Below, in pieces: positions 20,517-28,843 of a stretch of 64,000 nucleotides of DNA. Position 1 is the stretch's first letter, and the number at the start of each line of letters is the position of its first letter. This DNA comes from Mycobacterium sp. Z3061 (GTDB taxonomy: Bacteria; Actinomycetota; Actinomycetes; Mycobacteriales; Mycobacteriaceae). The position numbers were made by a program, and so were the translations under genes. The stretch is from positions 1,674,001 through 1,738,000 of the forward strand of contig NZ_CP134062.1 of assembly GCF_031583025.1 (NCBI RefSeq), given 5' to 3'. A model generated the notes under the pieces. It had not been told where the DNA came from. It saw only the letters and a list, made by a program, of their open reading frames with translations, and did no database searches.

Positions 20517-21602
20517 ATGACTCCCGTGGCGAAGGGGAGTTGGCGGCGGCTGCGGCGTCTCGATGAGAGGCTGACCGTCCAGCCCAGTTACGCGCTTGTC
20601 GGCGTGCTGCGCATCCCTCAGGGTCACGCCAGTCCCGCCCGCATCATCTCCCGCCGGATAACTATCGCCCTGGTGGCGCTGTTTGTCGGCGCCGTCACCG
20701 TCTACCTCGACCGCGACGGTTACCACGACGCGCGCGGTGAGAGCATCACCTTCTTGGACTGCCTGTATTACTCGGCGGTGACGTTGTCGACTACCGGCTA
20801 CGGCGACATCACGCCGGTCTCGGAGTTCGCGCGGGCTACGAACGTTCTGATCATCACCCCGCTGCGCATCGCATTCCTGATCTTGCTGGTCGGCACGACA
20901 CTCGAGGTCGTCACCGAAACATCGCGGCAGGCTTTCAAGATCCAGCGTTGGAGGAGCAGAGTGCGCAACCACACCGTCGTCATCGGCTACGGGACCAAGG
21001 GCAAGACGGCGATCGGCGCCATGCTCAGTGACGAGGTGCCTCCCGCCGAGATCGTCGTCGTCGACACCGACCGGGCGGCTTTGGAGCGCGCCGCATCCGC
21101 CGGCCTCGTCACCGTCCATGGCGACGCAACCAAATCCGACGTGCTGCGACTGGCCGGCGCCCAGCACGCCGCGTCGATCATCGTGGCCGCCAACCGCGAC
21201 GACACGGCGGTGCTGGTCACGCTGACCGCGCGGGAGATCTCACCCAAGGCCAAGATCGTCGCTTCCATCCGGGAGGCCGAGAACCAGCATCTGCTGCAGC
21301 AATCCGGGGCCAACTCGGTAGTGGTGTCCTCGGAGACCGCCGGCCGGCTGCTAGGCCTGGCCACCACCACCCCCAGCGTCGTGCAGATGATCGAGGACCT
21401 GCTGACTCCGGACCAGGGCCTGGCCATCGCCGAACGCGAGGTGGAGCAGTCCGAGGTGGGTGGCTCGCCGCGGCATCTGCGCGACATCGTGCTCGGGGTG
21501 GTCCGCGGCGGGCAGTTGCTCCGCATCGGTGCCCCCGAAGTGGACGCCATCGAGGCCGGCGACCGGCTGCTCTACGTCCGCCACATCGCAGACGAACGGT
21601 AG
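20517..21602 (+). CDS. Potassium channel with RCK (TrkA-N/TrkA-C) domain (Rv3200c-like)
   Basis: This 361-residue protein has two membrane spans (about residues 48-64 and 119-137) around a pore loop with selectivity filter TTGYGD at 92-97. A cytoplasmic Rossmann domain (VIGYGTKGKTAIGAML, a GxGxxG-like nucleotide site, with VVVDTD ending beta 2) and a TrkA-C-like end follow. It should tetramerise as a ligand-gated K+ channel of the MthK/KchA type. It starts 10 bases after adnB, and nudC begins two bases after its stop, so all four genes may share a transcript. The positional homolog is Rv3200c. Confidence 0.92.
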   Translation: MTPVAKGSWRRLRRLDERLTVQPSYALVGVLRIPQGHASPARIISRRITIALVALFVGAVTVYLDRDGYHDARGESITFLDCLYYSAVTLSTTGYGDITPVSEFARATNVLIITPLRIAFLILLVGTTLEVVTETSRQAFKIQRWRSRVRNHTVVIGYGTKGKTAIGAMLSDEVPPAEIVVVDTDRAALERAASAGLVTVHGDATKSDVLRLAGAQHAASIIVAANRDDTAVLVTLTAREISPKAKIVASIREAENQHLLQQSGANSVVVSSETAGRLLGLATTTPSVVQMIEDLLTPDQGLAIAEREVEQSEVGGSPRHLRDIVLGVVRGGQLLRIGAPEVDAIEAGDRLLYVRHIADER

Positions 21603-21604
21603 GG

Positions 21605-22528
21605 GTGCACGTGGACTTCCGGCTGCGGGACGTTCCGCTGCTCTCGCGCGTCGGCGCCGATCGCGCCGACCAGTTGCGCACCGACATCGACGCCGCCGCA
21701 GCCGGGTGGCCCGACGCGGCCCTGCTGCGCGTCGACTCCCGCAACCAGGTGCTGGCCGCCGACGGCAAAGTGGTGCTCGGGGCGGCGGCCGCGTTGGGCG
21801 ACAAGCCGCCCCCCGAAGCGGTGTTCCTGGGGCGCGTGGAAGGCGGTCGCCACGTCTGGGCGATCCGGGGCCCGCTGCAGCCACCCGCTGACGGCGACGT
21901 CGAGGTGCTGGATCTGCGCAGGCTCGGAAAGATCATCGACGACACCAGCAGCCAACTGGTGTCGTCGGCGTTGGCGCTGCTCAACTGGCATGACAGCGCC
22001 CGCTTCAGCCCGGTCGACGGCACGCCCACCAAATCGGCCCGCGCCGGCTGGGCGCGGGTCAACCCGCTCACTGGCCACGAAGAATTTCCCCGCATCGACC
22101 CGGCGGTGATCTGCCTGGTCCACGACGGCGGCGACCGTGCGGTGCTGGCCCGCCAGGCGGTCTGGCCGCAGCGGATGTTCTCGCTACTGGCCGGATTCGT
22201 CGAGGCCGGCGAATCGTTCGAAGTCTGCGTGGCCCGCGAGATCCGCGAGGAGATCGGCCTGACCGTGCGCGACGTGCGCTACCTCGGTAGCCAGCCCTGG
22301 CCGTTCCCGCGCTCTCTGATGGTCGGGTTCCACGCCCTGGGCGATCCGGACGAACCGTTTGCGTTCAACGACGGCGAGATCACCGAGGCGGCCTGGTTCA
22401 CCCGCGACGAGATCCGCGCGGCCCTGGACGCCGGCGACTGGTCCAGCACTTCGGACTCGAAACTGCTACTGCCCGGGTCGATTTCGATCGCCAGGGTGAT
22501 CATCGAATCCTGGGCCGCAAACGACTGA
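21605..22528 (+). CDS. nudC: NADH pyrophosphatase NudC
   Basis: This 307-residue Nudix hydrolase has a complete Nudix box (GFVEAGESFEVCVAREI then REEIGL) and the NudC signature SQPWPFPRSLM. It cleaves NAD(H) to NMN(H) and AMP, and in other bacteria also removes NAD caps from RNA. The zinc-ribbon Cys of E. coli NudC are absent, as in other mycobacteria. The signature has Pro after SQ. M. tuberculosis H37Rv is reported to carry Gln there with loss of activity (from memory), so this copy should be active. GTG at 21605 is the start; GTG 21611 is possible. Confidence 0.93.
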   Translation: MHVDFRLRDVPLLSRVGADRADQLRTDIDAAAAGWPDAALLRVDSRNQVLAADGKVVLGAAAALGDKPPPEAVFLGRVEGGRHVWAIRGPLQPPADGDVEVLDLRRLGKIIDDTSSQLVSSALALLNWHDSARFSPVDGTPTKSARAGWARVNPLTGHEEFPRIDPAVICLVHDGGDRAVLARQAVWPQRMFSLLAGFVEAGESFEVCVAREIREEIGLTVRDVRYLGSQPWPFPRSLMVGFHALGDPDEPFAFNDGEITEAAWFTRDEIRAALDAGDWSSTSDSKLLLPGSISIARVIIESWAAND

Positions 22529-22532
22529 ACGG

Positions 22533-23183
22533 CTATTTGATCCGGTCGCAGATGTTGTCCAGGATCGTGCTGGCGATTCGCTCCGCGGGCTCGATGCCCA
22601 ACACCCCGACCGACATCAACACCGACTTACGGGCCCGGTACTGGTGGCTCCACCCGCTGTCGGTGATCCGCAGACTCAGTGGGTCCGGCTTGTCCAGCTT
22701 GAAGTCGTATCTCGGGTCATGCAGCGCCACGCACGCATTCAGTGAGGCTTCCAGCTGATCCAGCGCGGAGCGGGCCGCCTGCGCGTCCGGGTAGATCGCG
22801 ACGGCCTGACTGACCGAGTCCTTCATGGTGCGGCCACCCGGGTCGAGGTCGTCGGTCACTCCGCTGTAGCCCGCGCTGCGAAACTCGGTCCAGCCGCTGG
22901 CGAAGGTGAGATCGCTGGTGCCGGCCGCCCGGCAGGGCCCGGGTGCGTTGACGTCACCGGCCGGCGGGTGATTGAGGTTCGCGTGCGCGTGCGTGGTGAG
23001 TTCCTCGTAGTTGGCGATGCGGCGCACGTCCTCGACGCTGACGATCAACGCGTCGACCCCGGTGGCGGCCGAGGTGCTCGGAGCCGCCGCCGGAGTGTTG
23101 CGGTGCGAGCAGGCGGTCAGTGCGGCGAGCGCGCAGAACACGACAATCAACCGCCGGACCAGCGCCCCTGCCATGGTCCTCAT
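22533..23183 (-). CDS. Lipoprotein with PknH-type extracellular sensor domain
   Basis: This 216-residue protein has a signal sequence ending in the lipobox LTACS (Cys at about residue 24), a Ser/Thr/Ala-rich linker and then a sensor domain like the PknH C-terminal domain and lipoproteins LppH/LprH. The domain has three further Cys (PGPCRA, LNACVAL, DNICDR) for disulfides. It should sit on the outer face of the plasma membrane. ATG at 23183 is used; 23174 also works. It is convergent with nudC and upstream of nothing obvious. I do not recall a counterpart here in M. tuberculosis, so it may be a lineage insertion. The ligand is unknown. Confidence 0.75.
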   Translation of the reverse strand: MRTMAGALVRRLIVVFCALAALTACSHRNTPAAAPSTSAATGVDALIVSVEDVRRIANYEELTTHAHANLNHPPAGDVNAPGPCRAAGTSDLTFASGWTEFRSAGYSGVTDDLDPGGRTMKDSVSQAVAIYPDAQAARSALDQLEASLNACVALHDPRYDFKLDKPDPLSLRITDSGWSHQYRARKSVLMSVGVLGIEPAERIASTILDNICDRIK

Positions 23184-23253
23184 CGTAAGGGCGAGCGCAC
23201 CTGGGAGTCGGCACAAATTGCCGCTCCCGTGTCGGCGGCAGCGTCGTCTTAGG

Positions 23254-23499
23254 TCAGCCGGCCAGCTTCGCCTTGACCTCGCCCGCGCTCGGATTGGTCA
23301 TCGTCGACCCGTCGGCGAACTTCACGGTCGGCACCGTCCGGTTGCCGCCGTTGACGGAGCTGACGAATTCCGCGGCCGCAGAATCCTGTTCGATGTCGAC
23401 CTCGTCGTAGGCGATGCCCTGAGCCTTGAGCGCCGTCTTGAGCCGGAAGCAGTAGCCACACCAGCTGGTGGTGTACATGGTCAGCGCAGCATTGGTCAT
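23254..23499 (-). CDS. mrx1: Mycoredoxin-1 (glutaredoxin-like)
   Basis: This 81-residue glutaredoxin-fold protein has active site CGYC at residues 14-17 (TTSWCGYCFRLK), a cis-Pro loop TVPTVKF and an SMTNPSA end. The CGYC form is typical of mycoredoxin-1, which reduces mycothiol-mixed disulfides. ATG at 23499 gives MTNAALTMYTTSW, the family-like start. It is divergent from uvrD2, the same arrangement as Rv3198A in M. tuberculosis. Confidence 0.93.
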   Translation of the reverse strand: MTNAALTMYTTSWCGYCFRLKTALKAQGIAYDEVDIEQDSAAAEFVSSVNGGNRTVPTVKFADGSTMTNPSAGEVKAKLAG

Positions 23500-23599
23500 G
23501 ACTCGATAACGTAGCCCGCCGATGAACCATTCCAGCCTCGGCCCGCCGACGACCCGCGACACGCCCGGTTTGTCGGCGGGCACTGCCAAGATAGACGGC

Positions 23600-25699
23600 A
23601 TGCCGGTGATGGCCGATCCCTTGATTGCAGGGCTGGACGACGAGCAGCGCGAAGCCGTGCTGGCCCCGCGCGGCCCGGTCTGCGTGCTGGCCGGCGCCGG
23701 CACCGGCAAGACACGCACCATCACCCACCGGATCGCCCAGCTCGTCGCCAGTGGTCACGTCGCCGCCGGTCAGGTGCTGGCGGTCACTTTCACGCAGCGC
23801 GCGGCCGGTGAGATGCGCTCGCGGCTGCGGGCGCTGGACGCGGCGGCGCAGAACGGCTCGCGCGTCGGCACTGTGCAGGCGCTCACCTTCCACGCCGCCG
23901 CCCACCGCCAGCTGCGCTACTTCTGGCCCCGGGTGGTCGGCAGCACCCGCTGGGAACTGCTCGATACCAAGTTCGCGGTCGTCGCCCGCGCGGCCAGCCG
24001 GTGCCGGTTCAACGTCAGCACCGACGACGTGCGCGATCTGGCCGGCGAGATCGAATGGGCCAAGGCGTCGCTGATCACCCCTGAGCAGTACGCGGGGGCG
24101 GTGGCCGGCGCCGGTCGGGACACCCCCTTGGATGCCGAGAAGGTGGTGGCCGTCTATACCGCCTATGAGGCGCTCAAGGTCCGTGACGAGGAAGTCACGT
24201 TGCTCGACTTTGACGACCTGCTGCTGCACACGGCCGCGGCGATCGAGAACGACGCCGCGGTGGCCGCCGAATTCCGCGATCGGTACCGCTGCTTCGTGGT
24301 CGACGAGTACCAGGACGTCACCCCGCTGCAGCAGCGGGTGCTGTCGGCCTGGCTCGGGGATCGTGACGACCTGACCGTCGTCGGCGACGCCAATCAGACC
24401 ATCTACTCGTTCACCGGCGCCTCGCCCCGCTTTCTGCTGGACTTCTCACGGCGCTTCCCGGACGCGACGGTGGTCCGGCTGGAACGCGACTACCGCTCCA
24501 CCCCGCAAGTCGTCTCGCTGGCCAACCAGGTGATCGCCGCCGCCCGGGGCCGCGTCGCGGGCAGCAAGCTGCAGCTGATCGGTCAGCGCGAGCCCGGCCC
24601 GGCGCCGTCGTTCCGGGAGCATCCTGACGAGCACACCGAGGCCGCCGCGGTCGCGGCCTCCATCGCCCAGCTCATCGAAAACGGCACTGCGGCATCGGAA
24701 ATCGCGATCCTGTATCGGGTAAACGCACAGTCCGAGGTCTATGAGGAGGCGTTGACCGAGGCCGGCATCGCCTACCAGGTGCGCGGCGGAGAGGGTTTCT
24801 TCAATCGGCAGGAGATCAAGCAGGCCCTGCTCGCGCTGCAGCGTGCGGCAGACCGTGGCGCCGAAGGCGCCCTGCCGGAGGTGGTTCGCGAGGTGCTCGA
24901 GCCACTCGGGCTCACGACCGAACCGCCCGCCGGAACCAAGGCCCGCGATCGCTGGGAAGCGCTGACCGCGCTGGCCGAACTGGCCGACGACGAGATATCC
25001 CAGCGCCCCGGACTGGAGTTGCCGGGCCTGGTGGCCGAGTTGCGGTTGCGAGCCGACTCCCGGCACCCACCTGTGGTGCAGGGGGTCACACTGGCGTCAC
25101 TGCACGCCGCGAAGGGTCTCGAGTGGGACGCCGTGTTCCTGGTCGGCCTGGCCGATGGCACGCTGCCCATTTCGCATGCGTTGGCGCACGGCCCCGACAG
25201 CGAGCCGGTCGAGGAGGAGCGTCGACTGCTCTACGTCGGAATCACCAGGGCCAGAGTGCATTTGGCGCTCAGTTGGGCGTTGGCGAGGTCTCAGGGCGGG
25301 CGTCAGAGCCGTAAGCCGTCCCGGTTCCTCAACGGCATCGCCCCGCAGACCCGGGTGGAGGCCGCGCCCGGCAAGTCGCGGCGCAACAAGGGTCCGGCGC
25401 GCTGCCGGGTCTGCAACAAGGACCTCTCCACGCCGGCGGCCATCATGCTGCGGCGATGCGAAAGCTGCGCGGGCGACGTCGACGAAGATCTGTTGCTGCA
25501 GCTCAAAGACTGGCGGTTGAACGCCGCCAAAGAACAGAGCGTGCCTGCCTACATCGTCTTCAGCGATAACACCCTGATCGCGATCGCCGAGCTGCGGCCG
25601 ACCGACGAAGCGTCCCTGATCGCGATCCCGGGCATCGGGGCCCGCAAGCTCGAACAGTACGGGCCCGAGGTGCTCGAACTGATCCGGCAACGGCGCTGA
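23600..25699 (+). CDS. uvrD2: DNA helicase UvrD2
   Basis: This 699-residue SF1A helicase has [10 protein letters not shown] (residues 31-40), [43 protein letters not shown] and [17 protein letters not shown] tetracysteine zinc module (CRVCNKD then CESC) and a C-terminal HRDC domain ([25 protein letters not shown]) complete the UvrD2 layout, which differs from UvrD1. ATG at 23600 gives nearly the recalled M. tuberculosis length of 700; ATG 23609 is close to that family start. UvrD2 is essential in M. tuberculosis. The whiB7 promoter begins 21 bases after its stop. Confidence 0.95.
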   Translation: MPVMADPLIAGLDDEQREAVLAPRGPVCVLAGAGTGKTRTITHRIAQLVASGHVAAGQVLAVTFTQRAAGEMRSRLRALDAAAQNGSRVGTVQALTFHAAAHRQLRYFWPRVVGSTRWELLDTKFAVVARAASRCRFNVSTDDVRDLAGEIEWAKASLITPEQYAGAVAGAGRDTPLDAEKVVAVYTAYEALKVRDEEVTLLDFDDLLLHTAAAIENDAAVAAEFRDRYRCFVVDEYQDVTPLQQRVLSAWLGDRDDLTVVGDANQTIYSFTGASPRFLLDFSRRFPDATVVRLERDYRSTPQVVSLANQVIAAARGRVAGSKLQLIGQREPGPAPSFREHPDEHTEAAAVAASIAQLIENGTAASEIAILYRVNAQSEVYEEALTEAGIAYQVRGGEGFFNRQEIKQALLALQRAADRGAEGALPEVVREVLEPLGLTTEPPAGTKARDRWEALTALAELADDEISQRPGLELPGLVAELRLRADSRHPPVVQGVTLASLHAAKGLEWDAVFLVGLADGTLPISHALAHGPDSEPVEEERRLLYVGITRARVHLALSWALARSQGGRQSRKPSRFLNGIAPQTRVEAAPGKSRRNKGPARCRVCNKDLSTPAAIMLRRCESCAGDVDEDLLLQLKDWRLNAAKEQSVPAYIVFSDNTLIAIAELRPTDEASLIAIPGIGARKLEQYGPEVLELIRQRR

Positions 25700-25720
25700 A
25701 ACCGCATTTGCGCAGGTCAG

Positions 25721-25758
25721 AAAATCGGTTGCCGCCTCCGGGTGTTAACATCTACGCT
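25721..25758 (+). promoter_or_regulatory. whiB7 promoter with AT-rich WhiB7 element
   Basis: AAAAT at 25721-25725 lies a few bases before a -35-like TTGCCG (25729-25734). After 18 bases comes a TACGCT -10 (25753-25758). An AT-rich patch just upstream of the -35 is the known signature of WhiB7/SigA-activated promoters, including the autoregulated whiB7 promoter. Base assignments are by eye. Confidence 0.65.
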
Positions 25759-25812
25759 CGTAACCGCACTTTGCTGGCCGTCAGTAGCGAATAGGAAGGA
25801 GGGTGGCTCCCG

Positions 25813-25941
25813 ATGATCAAAGTCAATTTGTCCGGCGTACGCGCCGCCGCCCGCCATGCCGCCGCTACACCGGCGGCCGCGGGCAAGCACCGTGTCGCCG
25901 CCGCGACTGAAGCGTCCGTGAGGCTCTACGTGAAGACGTAA
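25813..25941 (+). CDS. Upstream leader ORF of whiB7 (uORF, 42 residues)
   Basis: ATG at 25813 follows a very strong ribosome-binding site, AAGGAGGG at 25796-25803. The peptide starts MIKVNLSGVRAAARHAAA and ends VRLYVKT, rich in Ala, Arg and Val. Its stop lies 18 bases before a strong hairpin and 130 bases before whiB7. In mycobacteria, translation of a uORF in the whiB7 leader couples ribosome stalling by antibiotics to read-through of a terminator. This ORF fits that role in position, though regulation here is inference. The peptide itself is unlikely to act in trans. Confidence 0.72.
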   Translation: MIKVNLSGVRAAARHAAATPAAAGKHRVAAATEASVRLYVKT

Positions 25942-25959
25942 CCAGCCGAGTTTCGCCCA

Positions 25960-25997
25960 ATGGCCACGGACCCGAAGTCACCAGGATCCGTGGCCAT
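25960..25997 (+). terminator. whiB7 leader attenuator hairpin
   Basis: ATGGCCACGGA (25960-25970) and its exact complement at 25987-25997 form an 11-bp stem with a 16-base loop, between the uORF and whiB7. There is no long U tract (AGTTGTCTC follows), so as a terminator it would be of the U-poor mycobacterial kind. Position matches the whiB7 attenuator described in other mycobacteria. Confidence 0.65.
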
Positions 25998-26071
25998 AGT
26001 TGTCTCAGCAGACGACTTCCCGGTCCGGATCACAAGGACAGCCAACCGACCAGGAAGCAGGTGACAAGGAC

Positions 26072-26335
26072 ATGTCGGCATCGACAGTCCCCATACGGAA
26101 GCAGCCGGCGCTGCCGTGTCACGCCGGTGATCCCGACCTATGGTTCGCCGAAACCCCGGCCGACCTCGAACGTGCCAAGACGTTGTGCGTGCAGTGCCCG
26201 GTGCGGCGCCAGTGCCTGGCCGCGGCGCTGGAACGGGCCGAGCCGTGGGGTGTGTGGGGCGGCGAGATCTTCGAGCGCGGTTCCGTTGTCGGTCGTAAGC
26301 GTCCGCGTGGGCGGCCCCGCAAAGAGGCTGCCTGA
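26072..26335 (+). CDS. whiB7: WhiB7 antibiotic-resistance regulator
   Basis: This 87-residue WhiB protein has Cys 16, 39, 42 and 48 (C...CxxC...C) for a 4Fe-4S cluster, the WhiB turn GVWGG at 60-64 and a C-terminal AT-hook RGRP at 79-82 that is special to WhiB7. It binds sigma-A and AT-rich sequences upstream of -35 elements to switch on intrinsic antibiotic-resistance genes. ATG at 26072 is chosen since it matches the recalled family start; the frame is open further upstream to 26000, but this lies in the regulatory leader. It is convergent with the ABC1 kinase gene, with only seven bases between. Confidence 0.96.
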   Translation: MSASTVPIRKQPALPCHAGDPDLWFAETPADLERAKTLCVQCPVRRQCLAAALERAEPWGVWGGEIFERGSVVGRKRPRGRPRKEAA

Positions 26336-26342
26336 CAAGCGC

Positions 26343-27671
26343 TTACACGACAACGGCATCCGGCTCGGCGAAGCCGGGGATCAGCTCCTCCGACAGTGCC
26401 TTGATCGGGACGTGCGCATCCAGCTGGCACAGGATCGCGGCCACCGATGCGATCACCCGCATCGGGATCGCCAGTTTGGGCGGCAGGTCCATCTGCCGCG
26501 CCGTCTTGATCTGGGCCACCGAGCGGTCGAACTGGCTCACCGTCATCCGCTGCAGCCACTTGCGGGTGTAGTGGAACACGTCGACCTCGATCGGTTCGAC
26601 ATACTGGCGCAGCATCTCGTCGATCTCGCGGACCGACACCTGCTGGCCCTTCTGGATGAACCCGACCTTCTCCATGGTCGGCAGCAGCAGGTCGTAGTTC
26701 TTGTCACGGGCCAACCGAATGGTCATGCCGAGCTCGATGGGGTAGCCGCCGGGCAACGGCGCGACGGCGCCGAAGTCGATGACGCCCATCCGCCCGTCGG
26801 GCAGCAGCATGAAGTTGCCCGGGTGGGCGTCGCCGTGCAGCATCTCCAGCCGGCGTGGGGCGTCAAAGGTGAGTTCCAGCAGCCGATTGCCGATCAGGTC
26901 GCGCTCTTCGGGGGTGCCGTGCCGGATGATCTCGGCCATGTGCTTGCCGTCGATCCACTCCTGGATCACCACCTTCGGCGCACTGGCCACCACGTGCGGC
27001 ACCGCGAAGTGCGGATGACCCTCGTACGCCTTGGCGAACTTGCGCTGGTTGTCGGCCTCCAGCCGGTAGTCCAGCTCCATCTCGGTGCGCTCGATCAGCT
27101 CGTCGACCACACCCTGGATGTCGGCGCCGGGGGAGAGCTGCTTGAACACCCCGACCATGCGCTGCATCGTCTTGAGGTCGGCCCGCAACGCCTCGTCGGC
27201 GCCCGGGTACTGGATCTTCACGGCCACCTCGCGGCCGTCGGACCAGACCGCCTTGTGCACCTGGCCGATGCTGGCCGAGGCGACCGGGGTGTCGTTGAAC
27301 GACGTGAAGCGTTCCCGCCACTTGGTGCCCAGCTGGGCGTCGAGAACCCGGTGCACCTTGGCGGCGGCCAGCGGCGGAGCATCCTTCTGCAGCTTGGTCA
27401 GCGCTTCGCGGTACGGCTCACCGAACTGTTCGGGGATGGCCGCTTCCATCACCGAGAGCGCCTGCCCGACCTTCATCGCACCGCCCTTGAGCTCGCCCAG
27501 AACGGTGAACAGCTGGTTGGCGGCCTTCTCCATCAGCTCGGCGTTGACTTCGTCCTTCGACTTACCGGTCAGCCGCTTGCCGAAGCCGAGAGCCGCCCGT
27601 CCGGCCATGCCGACCGGCAGGCTGGCGAGCTTTGCATTGCGGGCTGCACGGCCGCGCTTGATCTCTGACAC
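26343..27671 (-). CDS. ABC1/UbiB/ADCK-family atypical kinase (Rv3197-like)
   Basis: This 442-residue protein has the ABC1 family's KxGQ motif (MKVGQALS, about residue 67), an Ala-rich nucleotide loop (TPVASASIGQVHKA), the VAVKIQYPG lysine, the EMELDYRLEADNQ acidic motif, HGDAHPGNFMLLPDG (catalytic loop) and IDFGAVA (metal site). Family members bind or hydrolyse ATP and support lipid/quinone metabolism. The M. tuberculosis homolog Rv3197 has been annotated as an ABC transporter and linked to macrolide resistance next to whiB7. GTG at 27671 gives VSEIKRGRAARNAK, the family start. A longer frame upstream overlaps the divergent small gene. Confidence 0.9.
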   Translation of the reverse strand: MSEIKRGRAARNAKLASLPVGMAGRAALGFGKRLTGKSKDEVNAELMEKAANQLFTVLGELKGGAMKVGQALSVMEAAIPEQFGEPYREALTKLQKDAPPLAAAKVHRVLDAQLGTKWRERFTSFNDTPVASASIGQVHKAVWSDGREVAVKIQYPGADEALRADLKTMQRMVGVFKQLSPGADIQGVVDELIERTEMELDYRLEADNQRKFAKAYEGHPHFAVPHVVASAPKVVIQEWIDGKHMAEIIRHGTPEERDLIGNRLLELTFDAPRRLEMLHGDAHPGNFMLLPDGRMGVIDFGAVAPLPGGYPIELGMTIRLARDKNYDLLLPTMEKVGFIQKGQQVSVREIDEMLRQYVEPIEVDVFHYTRKWLQRMTVSQFDRSVAQIKTARQMDLPPKLAIPMRVIASVAAILCQLDAHVPIKALSEELIPGFAEPDAVVV

Positions 27672-27808
27672 ATACCCATCATCCACGACGCCCTGCGCAT
27701 CGTCTGCACCGAATTGGGTCGTTGTTCTTTTCGGATATGTACTCTCGTCGGGTCGCGCATCCGTGTGACGCATCGTTTTCCACGTCCGGAGGGTGGACCG
27801 CAACAGCC

Positions 27809-27982
27809 ATGGCAGCCAGACAAGCGCAGCACGACGCCGCCGACGCCTTGTACCGAGCAATCATCGAGACATTGGACAAGCACCGCAACGAGCGCACCCT
27901 CAACGAGAACGTGCTGGACGCCCTGGGCCGTGCGTATGCCTCGATCTCGACGTGCGTGCCGGAGCAGGGCCGGCTCGGCTAA
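27809..27982 (+). CDS. Small conserved-type protein of 57 residues
   Basis: ATG at 27809 lies about 12 bases after GGAGGGTGG. The product is a mostly helical peptide (AQHDAADALYRAIIETLDKHRNER then TLNENVLDALGRAYASIS) ending CVPEQGRLG, with no known motif. It is divergent from the ABC1 kinase. Its 3' end (27925 onward) is copied at 28770-28843 on the other side of a pair of secreted-protein genes, so this may be the gene whose tail was duplicated when that pair arrived. It may correspond to Rv3196A; that is a guess from position. Confidence 0.5.
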   Translation: MAARQAQHDAADALYRAIIETLDKHRNERTLNENVLDALGRAYASISTCVPEQGRLG

Positions 27983-27998
27983 AACCGCGCACAGCGGG
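27925..27998. repeat. Direct repeat, left copy, flanking secreted-protein cassette
   Basis: This 74-base segment spans the last 58 bases of the small gene plus 16 bases. It recurs in the same orientation at 28770-28843 with a few substitutions and one-base indels. Shared cores include GGCCGTGCGTATGCCTCGAT and GGAGCAGGGCCGGCT. Confidence 0.8.
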
Positions 27999-28022
27999 AC
28001 CCTGTCTCCGGGCGTGACACTT

Positions 28023-28451
28023 CTAAGCTCCGCAGTCGTTGGGGTTGATTTTGCTGTTGTTGACGATTTTGCAGAACGGGAAGTTGTCGTCTCCACCTCC
28101 GGCGCTGAAGACCATGCCCTTGCCGCCGTCCACAAGTCGGATCGTCACGAAAGAGCCCCGCGCTAGAAATCCGCTCACAACGCCGCCATAGGCGGTGTCC
28201 CATGGGGTGGTCGAAGTCTGGACAGAGTTCAGCCGGAAAGTAGTCGTGCCTCGCCTGGAGTTCTCAACGCCCGAACCGTCAGCGTTGACGGTCACGCTTT
28301 CGTCGTGAGCACCCCACAATCCGATGAACGGACCACCAGCTTCACCGAAGTCCTTCTGTAGACACGCCTGAGTGGTGCAGGGATCGGCGTGCGCCGCGGG
28401 GATGCAGGTGATGCCTACCGCGACGACGCCCGGGATCATCGCACCCTTCAT
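28023..28451 (-). CDS. Small secreted protein with signal peptide (142 residues)
   Basis: ATG at 28451 gives MKGAMIPGVVAVGITCIPAAHA followed by DPCTTQ, a typical signal peptide with an AHA cleavage site. The mature part is about 120 residues with four Cys (TTQACLQ, FPFCK, NDCGA and the first PC) and a beta-rich sequence (SVTVNADGSGVENSRRGTTTF, GFLARGSFVTIRLVDGG). It resembles small secreted mycobacterial proteins of unknown function. It overlaps the stop of the upstream gene by four bases (ATGA). Both lie in a cassette bounded by 74-bp direct repeats. Confidence 0.72.
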   Translation of the reverse strand: MKGAMIPGVVAVGITCIPAAHADPCTTQACLQKDFGEAGGPFIGLWGAHDESVTVNADGSGVENSRRGTTTFRLNSVQTSTTPWDTAYGGVVSGFLARGSFVTIRLVDGGKGMVFSAGGGDDNFPFCKIVNNSKINPNDCGA

Positions 28452-28642
28452 TGGTCCATGATTCGGCTCTCCCAGTACATGATGTGCCCGCTGTCTGGGG
28501 TGTGGGTGCAGACCAGCGTGTTGCCGTTGCTGTCGGTAGCGGTTGCGTGCCAGTTGTAACACTGATCGCCCAAATTCGGTGACTGCGTGTAGGGCGTCAG
28601 CGGGGCCATCGCGACGGCAATAGCCATGACTACTGCGTTCAT
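28448..28642 (-). CDS. Very small secreted protein (64 residues)
   Basis: ATG at 28642 gives MNAVVMAIAVAMAPLTPYTQ, a short hydrophobic leader, then a small domain with two Cys (DQCYNWH and LVCTHTPDSGH) likely to be disulfide linked, ending MYWESRIMDQ. It recalls short Cys-pair secreted proteins of mycobacteria, function unknown. It is the first gene of a two-gene operon. The AT-rich stretch upstream (28660-28760), unusual for this genome, probably holds the promoter. Confidence 0.6.
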   Translation of the reverse strand: MNAVVMAIAVAMAPLTPYTQSPNLGDQCYNWHATATDSNGNTLVCTHTPDSGHIMYWESRIMDQ

Positions 28643-28769
28643 GTCAGTCCTCGAAATGCTCGGACAGGCTGAGCGAATCTCGCTAGATGTTGCTAAAAAA
28701 GTATTGCAATTGTCCAATGAAATTCATAGCAGTTTCCAAGGGGATGCATGATTTCGTGCGGGACTCTCG

Positions 28770-28843
28770 GGGCCGTGCGTATGCCTCGATCCCGACGCTG
28801 CGTTCCGGAGCAGGGCCGGCTGGGCTAGCACGTGCACAGCGGG
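28770..28843. repeat. Direct repeat, right copy, flanking secreted-protein cassette
   Basis: This is the second copy of the 74-base repeat at 27925-27998. It runs into the C-terminal codons of the cyclodehydratase-like gene on the other strand (stop at 28825). The two copies bracket about 770 bases. Confidence 0.8.
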
